A stretch of 44,430 nt of DNA from SURF-32 sp964648365 (GTDB lineage: Bacteria; Planctomycetota; Phycisphaerae; UBA1845): the NCBI GenBank assembly GCA_964648365.1, contig CAZYLK010000027.1, positions 1 to 44,430 on the forward strand, given 5' to 3'. The notes beneath the pieces are model-generated. The model was not told the DNA's origin, made no database searches, and saw nothing but the letters and a program-made list of their open reading frames with translations. The position numbers and the translations under genes were made by a program. How positions within the stretch are numbered: position 1 is the first letter of the stretch; each line of letters begins with the position of its first letter. Shown here piece after piece: positions 33,965 through 41,206 of the stretch.

Positions 33965-34849
33965 CTACTCGCAGGCGACGTCCTGCGAGATAGCCGGGCA
34001 GTCGAGCAGGAGGACGGTGCGGTCGCCGGACTGGCGGCGGTAGCGGAACTTCGCTTTGCCGTTGTCGCCGATCTGCGCCGTCCGCCGGTCGCCGTTGCAC
34101 GTGACGCGCAGCTCCGTGCCGGGCGGAAGTTGCGTGCGGAGTTTGCCCTTCACTTCCCCCTTGCGGTTGCCCTGCCGGCACTCAGCGCGAAGCCGCTTCA
34201 CGGCGTCGCAGTCGATCCCGGGATCCAGCATCTCGCCGAATTCCAGATAATCCCAGCGGGCCGTCGACTCGTGCAGGTAGGTGTTGGCCCACCAGATCAT
34301 GCGGGAGTCCTCGGTCGGGTACGCCCCATCCGGACGACCCGCATCCATTACCTTCCCGTCGATCAGGTAGGCGTACCAGTGTTCGCCGAGCAGTTCGACC
34401 CGATGTACGTGGCTCACCCCGTCGTCCAAGTCAAAGTACAGGATCGGCCATCGCAGGTGGCGGATGAAGCACATCCGATCGCGGGCGATGGTGAAGTGGT
34501 AGCTGATGCCAAGATCACCGGCAAAGGAGGCCCCGGCCGGCGCCGCGCCGACCAACTCCGACTTCGGGCCGTCGCTGACAAGTCTCCACTCGGCGTAGAA
34601 GCGGTCGGCTCCGGCGAACTCAGCCAATGGGTATCTATACCCGTCGAACTGACCATTCGACTCGCCCTCGCCGTACCGGCGTATCACCTGAACGAGCCAG
34701 CCGTCCTCGATTCGGCGCTCTGCATCGAGCGTGCCTGCTCGAGTGAAGCCGAGTTCTTCCGGAAACGCGTCACCGGTGTACCGGATAATGTCAGCAGCGG
34801 GCATCGTCAGGGCCAGCGTCGACAACGACAGAATCAGTCCAGAGTACAT
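33965..34849 (-). CDS. Secreted protein with Cys-rich C-terminal module, paralogue 2
   Basis: 294 residues, same layout as paralogue 1. The C-terminal two thirds are identical at the nucleotide level to paralogue 1; the N-terminal third differs at scattered, mostly silent sites (for example GEAF versus GETF near residue 27, DGPKSEL versus DGRKSEL). Own ribosome-binding site GAGAGGA. It lies between hairpins in a three-gene tandem block. Confidence 0.85.
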   Translation of the reverse strand: MYSGLILSLSTLALTMPAADIIRYTGDAFPEELGFTRAGTLDAERRIEDGWLVQVIRRYGEGESNGQFDGYRYPLAEFAGADRFYAEWRLVSDGPKSELVGAAPAGASFAGDLGISYHFTIARDRMCFIRHLRWPILYFDLDDGVSHVHRVELLGEHWYAYLIDGKVMDAGRPDGAYPTEDSRMIWWANTYLHESTARWDYLEFGEMLDPGIDCDAVKRLRAECRQGNRKGEVKGKLRTQLPPGTELRVTCNGDRRTAQIGDNGKAKFRYRRQSGDRTVLLLDCPAISQDVACE

Positions 34850-34892
34850 TGCCGTGATCCTCTCGCGCCGATGGCTGCGATCCGCGGGGCGA

Positions 34893-34921
34893 CTCCGCGC
34901 GGGCTGAAGCCCGCGGCTCGC
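34893..34921. repeat. F2 hairpin at the 3' end of paralogue 3
   Basis: F2 core CGCGGGCTGAAGCCCGCG, 4 bases past the stop codon of paralogue 3. Confidence 0.9.
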
Positions 34922-34924
34922 TGT

Positions 34925-35806
34925 CTATTCGCAGGAGATGTCCTGCGAGATGGCGGGGCAGTCGAGCAGGAGGACGGTGCGGTCGCCGGGCTGGCGACGG
35001 TAGCGGAACTTCGCTTTGCCATTGTCGCCGATCTGCACCGTCTGCCGGTCGCCGCTGCACGTGACGCGAAGCTCCGTCCCGGGCGGAAGTTGTGTGCGCA
35101 GCTTGCCTTTGATCTTCCACTTGCCATTGCCCTGTCTGCACTTCGCGCGCAGGCGCTTGACGGCGTCGCAGTCGACCCCCGGATCGGGCATTTCCCCCAG
35201 CTCCAAATAATCCCAGCGGCTGATGTGTTCGTCGAGGTAATAGCGAGACCACCAGATCATCTCGGAGTCATCTCCCGGGTAGGCGCCCTCCGGTCGTCCC
35301 GCGTCCTTTACTGCGCCATCGATCAGATAACTGTACCAGTGCTCGCCGTAGAGTTCGATTCGATGCTCGTGCGGCATGCCATCAGTGAAGCTGAAGAAGT
35401 AAATCGGCAACCGCGAATCGCGTCGGAACTTCATCTGGTCCCGGGCGATGGTAAAGTGGTAGTTGATTCCGCTTCGCCCGCCCATCGACAGTCCGGCAGG
35501 CGCCGAGCCCAAGAGGTTGGACTTCGGTCCGTTCGTGAGCATCCGCCATTCGCAGTAGAACGTGGCCGCGCCAGCGAAGTCGGCAAGAGTGCGAACGTAG
35601 TAGTCGTCTTGCCCGTTGTGCTCGCCCTCACCGTACCTGAGGATGGTTTGGCTGAACCATCCCTCCTCGATCCTCCGCTCGCAGTCCATCGTGCCGCCGC
35701 GCACAAAGCCCGCGTTCTCGGGGAAGTCCTCGCACGTGTAGCGGTAGATGTGCTGGGCGGGAGCAGCCAAGGCAAGCGCCATCATCAAGATCGCGTGCGG
35801 GGACAT
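34925..35806 (-). CDS. Secreted protein with Cys-rich C-terminal module, paralogue 3
   Basis: 293 residues. Signal peptide MSPHAILMMALALAAPAQH; the rest follows the paralogues (FPENAGFVRGGTMDCERRIE, EHRIELYGEHWYSYLIDGAV, MIWWSRYYLDEHISRWDYLE) with perhaps two-thirds identity, and the same four-Cys end. An extra Cys pair occurs near the N-terminus (YTCEDF and DCERR). The start at 35806 has GGAGGA 8 bases upstream; a longer reading is less likely. First gene of the tandem block; TACAAT at 35832-35827 may be its -10. Confidence 0.85.
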   Translation of the reverse strand: MSPHAILMMALALAAPAQHIYRYTCEDFPENAGFVRGGTMDCERRIEEGWFSQTILRYGEGEHNGQDDYYVRTLADFAGAATFYCEWRMLTNGPKSNLLGSAPAGLSMGGRSGINYHFTIARDQMKFRRDSRLPIYFFSFTDGMPHEHRIELYGEHWYSYLIDGAVKDAGRPEGAYPGDDSEMIWWSRYYLDEHISRWDYLELGEMPDPGVDCDAVKRLRAKCRQGNGKWKIKGKLRTQLPPGTELRVTCSGDRQTVQIGDNGKAKFRYRRQPGDRTVLLLDCPAISQDISCE

Positions 35807-35826
35807 TGCCGGGATCCTCCATGGAG

Positions 35827-35832
35827 ATTGTA
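35827..35832 (-). promoter_or_regulatory. Probable -10 element for the three-paralogue block
   Basis: TACAAT on the minus strand about 20 bases before the ATG at 35806, with the Shine-Dalgarno inside the short leader. No good -35 is visible at 16-18 bases, so the call is tentative. Confidence 0.35.
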
Positions 35833-35893
35833 CGCAACGCCAAGTGTCCATTCACGTACCAATTGACTACACCGAGCAACGAAAGGAAATACA

Positions 35894-37801
35894 GTGTTAC
35901 TTCATTCCAATCGCAGTTTCGTTTTCGGGCTGGCGCTGTTGTTCACCGCTGGCCTGGCGGAGCCGTTGAAGGCTCAGAATCCGACGCTCCATGTCGACTG
36001 GATCAACGATCCCGGCGGCCCGAGGGAACATCGGGACTTCGAGATCACCGACGGTGAGTTTCCCGAGGTCCAACTGATTGCTGCCCGCACCGACTGGCTC
36101 GTCTGGTCGACCAACGGCGATGACCCCGGCGATATCGGACGCATCTGGACGGACCAGCCGGGCGCCTTCGGTGTCACGGTGGCCGACCCGTTCGGCGGAC
36201 CCGGAGCGCGGAACCTCAACGACATCGACCTGCGGCCCAGCATCAACCAGGTGACGTCCGTGAAGAGCGGATCCTACATTACCGGCGACCTCGGCAGCGC
36301 CTTCGTGAAGCGCTCCGACGCGCTGTTCGTCATGACGGTGGGCGGCGACGTCACGGGGCGGGTGGAATCCCAGGGCGACATGTGCCTGTGGGTCATGGGC
36401 AGCGTCGTCCAGGGCGCCGTCATCCACGCGCAGCAACTGTCGGGCGGCTGCGGCGGGCAGATCGGGCGCGTGTACGTTGAGGAGAATCTCGCCGGCACGA
36501 TCGAAATCGTCGGCGACATCCAGGGGGGCTTTTACCAGGGGCAGGGCAGTTTCATCCAGATCGGAAACGAAGAACCCGGCACCGGGAACGTCCTTCCCGG
36601 GGGCGCCATCAGTTTCCAACGCCTCCACTACACGCAGAACGTGCTGTATCAGCCGGAGGTGTGGATCACCGGCGACTGCGGCGGCACGATCTTGTTCGAT
36701 CAGATTGACCGCGGCGAAGACGGAGCGTGTTCGCTTATCATCGAAGGGGAATTGACGAGCACGGGCAAGATCGGCGGCAAGTATCCCTACGGGAACAGGT
36801 TCGCCGGCACGATTACGGTCGACGATGCTTGTGCCGGTGAGATCGAACTCGGGTGGTTGACCCAGGGGTGGCCGCCGGTGCCCGGGACGCTGAATCTGCC
36901 CGATGTCTTCTCCGGCCGGCTTATGCTCGGAACGGTGGACGCCAATGTCTCGCTGGTCACCCTCGCCGACGGCGCCCTGATCGCCGGCAACGGCCAAGGT
37001 GGCGGCGTGGGTGTGGTGCTGGAGGACTACAGCATCAGCGTGACCGAGGACTTCCAGGGCGGCGCGGAGATCAAGATCGACAAGCTGTGGGGTGACCTGA
37101 ACATCACGCAGCAGGAGGACACGGCCGGCGGGGACATCACCGTGCTGAAGGAAATGAGCGGTGACATCGACATCGACGGCGACTACGAAGGCGACATCAC
37201 CATCGCGATCCCGACCGGGATGCCCAGCGGCACCAAGATCGCCATCAGCGGCAAGCTCGCTGACGACGGCGACATCGAGATCGACGGCGACGCCAACGGG
37301 CGCATTAACATCGGCGGCCGTCTCAGCGGAGACGTCAGCGTCGGCGGCGACCTGACTGGATCCAACGCTGTCAACGTCGGCGGAGCGCTTTACGGCCGCG
37401 TGCTCATCGGGGGGCTCTGCGACGGCGTGATCGATGTGGCCAAGAACCTGAATACGGGCGCGCTGATCCGCGCGGTCGAAGGACTGGGTGAAGACGGCAA
37501 GGTGTTAATCAACACGTCGGAAGGCGACAATGACGCCGAAGGGACGATCCACTTCGGCAACGCCGATCTGACGATTCAGGACGACGTCGTCTACGACGGC
37601 TGTGTGCGCGTATACGACAACGGATCGGGCTACTACGGCAACCTCAGCGGCTCGCTGATCGTCAATGGCTGCCATGACCCGGCGAATACGTTGAACATCT
37701 GCATCGACGGCACTTACACCGGATCCTCGATCCAGATTCTCGAAAGCGGTTGTCAATACCAGATCCCGACGCCCAAGTTCGCCTGCGGCGGCTGCGAATA
37801 G
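35894..37801 (+). CDS. Large secreted Gly/Asp-rich solenoid-like protein
   Basis: 635 residues. Signal peptide (SFVFGLALLFTAGLAEPLKA). The body is made of short beta turns with Gly, Asp and Ile in regular spacing (GDIDIDGDYEGDITIAIPTG, DDGDIEIDGDANGRINIGGR, LSGDVSVGGDLTGSNAVNVG), as in polymer-forming (bactofilin-like) or adhesin beta-solenoids. A few Cys pairs occur near the end (VNGCHDP, FACGGCE). The GTG start at 35894 has AAGGAA just upstream. Divergent from the three paralogues with 87 bases between starts, so they may share regulation. Likely an extracellular structural protein. Confidence 0.82.
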   Translation: MLLHSNRSFVFGLALLFTAGLAEPLKAQNPTLHVDWINDPGGPREHRDFEITDGEFPEVQLIAARTDWLVWSTNGDDPGDIGRIWTDQPGAFGVTVADPFGGPGARNLNDIDLRPSINQVTSVKSGSYITGDLGSAFVKRSDALFVMTVGGDVTGRVESQGDMCLWVMGSVVQGAVIHAQQLSGGCGGQIGRVYVEENLAGTIEIVGDIQGGFYQGQGSFIQIGNEEPGTGNVLPGGAISFQRLHYTQNVLYQPEVWITGDCGGTILFDQIDRGEDGACSLIIEGELTSTGKIGGKYPYGNRFAGTITVDDACAGEIELGWLTQGWPPVPGTLNLPDVFSGRLMLGTVDANVSLVTLADGALIAGNGQGGGVGVVLEDYSISVTEDFQGGAEIKIDKLWGDLNITQQEDTAGGDITVLKEMSGDIDIDGDYEGDITIAIPTGMPSGTKIAISGKLADDGDIEIDGDANGRINIGGRLSGDVSVGGDLTGSNAVNVGGALYGRVLIGGLCDGVIDVAKNLNTGALIRAVEGLGEDGKVLINTSEGDNDAEGTIHFGNADLTIQDDVVYDGCVRVYDNGSGYYGNLSGSLIVNGCHDPANTLNICIDGTYTGSSIQILESGCQYQIPTPKFACGGCE

Positions 37802-37989
37802 GCGCCGTGGCTGACGCCACCGGTGGGGCCGCGCGGGCCGTCACGGCCCCACCTGGGCTGACCACGTTGCACGCCGCGTACGGCGGTCGGCGACGGCGCT
37901 ACTGGTGCATTTACCACGGAGCTGCCTGCCGGATCTAACTGGCGTTGGACGCGGATGGGTTCTGACAGGACCGGGTCTCGCGATCGACG

Positions 37990-38346
37990 TCAGCCGCCGC
38001 TGATCTTCGCAGGATAGCCGAGTTCGACCAGCACGGCGACGACGCGCTCCCGATGGTCGCCTTGAATCTCGATGCCCCCGCCGGCCACGGTGCCGCCCGC
38101 CGCACAGGCCGCCTTCAGCTTCCTGAGAATCTCGGCCACGTCCGATGCCTCCGGGTCAAGTCCCGTGACGACGGTCACGACCTTCCCGCGACTGCGCTTT
38201 TCTCGACGCACCCGGGCGTGCTGAGCCGCGGGCGGCAGAACCTTGCCCGATGCGTCGCGCGGGCAGGCGCACTCGCTCAAGGGCCGGTCGCACACGTCGC
38301 ACGTGACCGGCCGCTCCAATGGTGTGCCGTCAAACAGTCCTGGCAT
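37990..38346 (-). CDS. yciH: SUI1/YciH-family translation factor
   Basis: 118 residues. An N-terminal Cys4 knuckle (VTCDVCDRPLSECACPRD) is followed by a SUI1 fold: GKVVTVVTGLDPEASDVAEI, LRKLKAACAAGGTVAGGGIE and IQGDHRERVVAVLVELGYPA. Bacterial YciH resembles eIF1 and can discriminate start codons. No Shine-Dalgarno is visible before the ATG. A degraded gene and hairpins lie upstream. Confidence 0.93.
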   Translation of the reverse strand: MPGLFDGTPLERPVTCDVCDRPLSECACPRDASGKVLPPAAQHARVRREKRSRGKVVTVVTGLDPEASDVAEILRKLKAACAAGGTVAGGGIEIQGDHRERVVAVLVELGYPAKISGG

Positions 38347-38431
38347 GTTCGAGTCGTGACCTCCGCTTGGTGCTTTCCGCAGGTGATCCGATGTGACAAC
38401 GCGTTTTCAACCGGCGATCCCATGTGGCACC

Positions 38432-38455
38432 TGTGGCACCGGTTTTCAACCGGTG
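38432..38455. repeat. F1 hairpin element (with a partial copy just upstream)
   Basis: Core CACCGGTTTTCAACCGGTG; a degraded copy starts at about 38396. It provides the stop codon of the broken ADP-ribosylglycohydrolase frame. Confidence 0.88.
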
Positions 38456-38598
38456 CTCCGATGTGGCGCCAGCCCGCGTACGTTGACTTCGACGTCCAGT
38501 CGGTGGACCCCCGCATAAATGCGGGGGCTTGAGGTGGTGCCGGCGTCGCCCACGGCCAGCCCCAGCAGGCAGCCGCGATATCGTTCGACTGGATTCAT
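38446..38598 (-). pseudogene. N-terminal remnant of an ADP-ribosylglycohydrolase (DraG-like)
   Basis: A strong Shine-Dalgarno (GGAGGA, 6-7 bases) precedes ATG 38598. The first 22 residues, MNPVERYRGCLLGLAVGDAG then TT, match the family's opening (RxxGcLLGLAvGDALGTT) with one codon lost. From there the frame enters the F4 hairpin (SSPRIYAGV) and then repeat DNA, ending in an F1 element after 50 residues. The remaining 250 or so residues of the enzyme are absent. This is a gene cut down by repeat invasion or deletion at a repeat. Confidence 0.75.
38508..38527. repeat. F4 hairpin element
   Basis: Perfect palindrome CCCCCGCATAAATGCGGGGG followed by CTTGAG. It lies at the break point of the ADP-ribosylglycohydrolase remnant. 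Confidence 0.9.
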
Positions 38599-38701
38599 CG
38601 TCGATCCTCCGGTACCCCCGGGCATCCCCGGGGCTTCACGCCGCGCTGCGCTTCAACCGCCCCCCAGAAACTGCTATCCTGATCCGGCAGGGAGCACAAC
38701 C

Positions 38702-39544
38702 ATGAAATCAGACGTCATTCGAACGCTTACGTCCAACTTCGAGGGACATGCACAGCAGACCGAGGGCGGGGTCGAATTCTGGCTCGCCCGCGATCTGCAA
38801 CACCTGCTTGGCTATGCGGAGTGGCGAAACTTCGTGGCCGTCCTGTCGAAGGCCAAGACGGCGTGCGAAGTCTCCGGCCACGCGGTGACGGACCATTTTG
38901 TTGACGTTAACAAAATGGTCGACCTCGGCTCGGGCAGCCAGCGGCAGATCGACGACCTGATGCTCACGCGTTACGCCTGCTACCTGGTGGCGCAGAATGG
39001 CGACCCGAAGAAGCAGGAGATCGCCTTTGCACAGACCTACTTCGCCCTCCAGACGCGCCGCGCGGAACTCATCGAGCAGCGCGTCCTGGAGGCCGAGCGC
39101 GTGTCGGCTCGTCGAAAGCTGACGGCGACCGAAAAAGAACTCTCCGCCGTCATTTACGAGCAGACCGGTGGCAACCGGAATTTCGCCCTGATTCGCAGCA
39201 AAGGCGATCAGACGCTCTTTGGCAAGTCCACGCAGGCGATGAAGGCCCAATGGAAGGTGCCCGACAGCCGGCCGCTGGCCGACTTCGCTCCGACGATCGT
39301 TCTCAAGGCCAAGGACTTCGCCGCCGAGATCACGATCTTCAACGCTCGCGAGCACGCCCTGGCCACCGAGCCTTCGATCTCCGCCGAACACGTGACCAAC
39401 AACGCGGCGGTCCGAAAGACGCTTCTCGAGCGAGGCATCCGTCCGGAACGACTTCCGGCGGCCGAAGACGTCCGGAAGGTGGAGCGGCGGCTGGTTGCTG
39501 AGGAGAACGAATCTCGGAAGAACCCCAAACCGCTGGATTCGTGA
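38702..39544 (+). CDS. dinD: DNA damage-inducible protein D (DinD)
   Basis: 280 residues. Family pattern is clear: FWLARDLQHLLGYAEWRNFV, DHFVDVNKMVDLGSGSQRQI, DDLMLTRYACYLVAQNGDPK and AFAQTYFALQTRRAEL. In E. coli DinD (induced by SOS) inhibits RecA-mediated strand exchange. The start at 38702 has GGGAG 8 bases upstream; TATCCT at about 38672 may be its -10. No LexA box can be named. A perfect 12-base inverted repeat lies inside the coding region at 38891-38920. Confidence 0.94.
   Translation: MKSDVIRTLTSNFEGHAQQTEGGVEFWLARDLQHLLGYAEWRNFVAVLSKAKTACEVSGHAVTDHFVDVNKMVDLGSGSQRQIDDLMLTRYACYLVAQNGDPKKQEIAFAQTYFALQTRRAELIEQRVLEAERVSARRKLTATEKELSAVIYEQTGGNRNFALIRSKGDQTLFGKSTQAMKAQWKVPDSRPLADFAPTIVLKAKDFAAEITIFNAREHALATEPSISAEHVTNNAAVRKTLLERGIRPERLPAAEDVRKVERRLVAEENESRKNPKPLDS
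38891..38920 (+). other. Perfect 12-base inverted repeat inside dinD
   Basis: GACCATTTTGTT and AACAAAATGGTC are separated by six bases. It is A/T-rich compared with its surroundings and translates as DHFVDVNKMV, a conserved stretch of DinD. It would form a strong mRNA hairpin or a protein-binding site. Confidence 0.7.
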
Positions 39545-39580
39545 TCAGATCGTACAGTCGCCGCTCAGACTCTTCCCTTC

Positions 39581-39635
39581 CTGCATCCGTGCCTCGGTGC
39601 CTGCTTCTTCCCTCCGTGGCTCCGTGGCTTCCGGT
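39581..39635. repeat. Degenerate CCGTGCCT/CCGTGGCT array
   Basis: Several copies of an 8-9 base unit (ATCCGTGCC, CTCCGTGGC, TCCGTGGCT) between dinD and mnmA. Related arrays are at 41874-41912 and 41980-42016. Confidence 0.75.
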
Positions 39636-39674
39636 GCTAGAACCAACCCCCGCACCCCTCTACAATCGACAACG

Positions 39675-41066
39675 ATGCTGAACTCGCCCGGAAAAGTGGT
39701 CGTCGCGATGAGCGGCGGCGTGGATTCGAGCGTGGCCGCGTGCCTGCTGGCGGAGCAGGGGTACGAGGTCGTCGGGCTGTTCATGCGCGTCGGGGCTGAT
39801 CCCGCCCCGAGTGCCCGCGCCGACGATGCGAACCGACCGGAGCCGGTGGCATGCGCCTCTTCGCTGCTGCACGGCACGGTCTCACCGGATGCCGCCAGCG
39901 AGCCGCGGGCTTCAGCCCGCGCGGACGCACGTCGCGGGACGCCGCTCGATGTGCTACGCGGGTCTGGCGGTCGAGATGACTCGATTCCTCGGTGTGACAC
40001 GCCTGTCCGTGCCGGCGTCTCCGCGCAGGCTGAAGCCAGCGGCTCGCCGTCAACGCATGAACCCGCGCGGCTGCTCCGATATCCCGACACGTCGAGCGTG
40101 CCCTCCGCGCGGAGTCACCAGGGCTGCTGCAGCGCCTCGGATGCCTCCGACGCTCGCTACGTGGCCGGGATGCTCCGCGCGCCGTTCTACGCCCTCAACT
40201 TCAAGCAGGATTTCGACGGCATCATTCAGTACTTCGCCGACGAATACGCCCGCGGCCGCACGCCCAATCCGTGCGTGGTCTGCAACGACAAGCTCAAGTT
40301 CGGCCGATTGCTGGACTACGCCGACGCAGTCGGCGCCGACTATGTGGCCACCGGGCACTACGCCCGCATCGGCCGCCGCGACGGCCGGCCCGTGCTCATG
40401 CGCGGCGTCGATGCCGCCAAGGATCAGTCGTACGTGCTCTTCGGCGTCGACCCGGCCGTGCTGGATCGCATTATTTTTCCCATCGGCGGCATGACCAAGC
40501 CGGAAGTCCGCTGCATCGCTGCCGAGCGTGGCCTGCCCAACCAGGACAAGCCTGACTCGGTGGAAATCTGCTTCGTCCCGGACCGTGACTACGCCCGCGT
40601 CGTGCGCCAGCGCCGGCCGGATGCGTTCCAGCCGGGCGACGTGGTGGATGAGCAGGGCGAGGTGATCGGCCGCCATGACGGGCTGGGCCATTTCACCGTC
40701 GGCCAGCGCCGCGGGCTGCGCATCGCGACCGGCAAGCCGATTTACGTGACCGAACTGGACGTGGAGAACAATCGCGTTCGAACGGGCAGCGCCGACGCGG
40801 TACGCGGCACGTCACTGACCGCCGATCGCGTGCGCCTGATCGACGGGTTGCCTGATACGTTCCGTGCAGACGTGAAGATCCGCTACCTGCATCGCCCGGC
40901 GACGGCGACCGTCACGCGCGTCGGCGATGGCGCCGTCCGGGTAGATTTCGAGGAGCCTCAGACCGCGATTACGCCCGGCCAGGCGGCGGTCCTCTACGAC
41001 GGCGACTTCGTCCTGGGCGGAGGATGGATCGCCGGATCGGAGCGGGGCGACCGGTCGGATATCTGA
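39675..41066 (+). CDS. mnmA: tRNA-specific 2-thiouridylase, with large in-frame insertion
   Basis: 463 residues, about 100 more than usual. The PP-loop VVVAMSGGVDSSVAACLLAE is intact. From about residue 43 to 147 an Arg/Ala/Ser-rich stretch interrupts the domain; the family resumes at SHQGCCSASDASDARYVAGM. NFKQDFDGIIQYFADEYARG, RTPNPCVVCNDKLKFG with the catalytic Cys, ATGHYARIG, KDQSYVLFGV, EICFVPDRDYARVV (second Cys) and GLGHFTVGQRRGL follow. It makes 2-thiouridine at position 34 of Lys, Glu and Gln tRNAs. The insert contains two F2 hairpins in inverted orientation (39899-39927 and 40019-40047). The frame is kept, so the enzyme may still work. Confidence 0.93.
   Translation: MLNSPGKVVVAMSGGVDSSVAACLLAEQGYEVVGLFMRVGADPAPSARADDANRPEPVACASSLLHGTVSPDAASEPRASARADARRGTPLDVLRGSGGRDDSIPRCDTPVRAGVSAQAEASGSPSTHEPARLLRYPDTSSVPSARSHQGCCSASDASDARYVAGMLRAPFYALNFKQDFDGIIQYFADEYARGRTPNPCVVCNDKLKFGRLLDYADAVGADYVATGHYARIGRRDGRPVLMRGVDAAKDQSYVLFGVDPAVLDRIIFPIGGMTKPEVRCIAAERGLPNQDKPDSVEICFVPDRDYARVVRQRRPDAFQPGDVVDEQGEVIGRHDGLGHFTVGQRRGLRIATGKPIYVTELDVENNRVRTGSADAVRGTSLTADRVRLIDGLPDTFRADVKIRYLHRPATATVTRVGDGAVRVDFEEPQTAITPGQAAVLYDGDFVLGGGWIAGSERGDRSDI
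39899..40047. repeat. Inverted pair of F2 hairpins inside mnmA
   Basis: 39899-39927 (GCGAGCCGCGGGCTTCAGCC then CGCGCGGAC) and 40019-40047 (reverse orientation, with mismatches) lie 91 bases apart. The arrangement is like a REPIN: two palindromes facing each other and moving as one unit. Confidence 0.85.
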
Positions 41067-41206
41067 GCCGGCCGGCTTGCGTCACGTAGCCCGTCGATCC
41101 CCGCTGGGCCGCGGTTCGGACCGTGGACGCAGCTTCCGGATCTCCAGTGGTAATTCACGGCCGCGGGCATCGCTCGAGCGGTTGCCTGCTCCGTCGGCAA
41201 GTTCGC

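Noticed and set aside
32756..35866. Plus-strand open frame of over 1000 codons
   Set aside because: It runs antisense to the three secreted paralogues, which have signal peptides and ribosome-binding sites; the plus frame is open only because of the GC-rich codon pattern.
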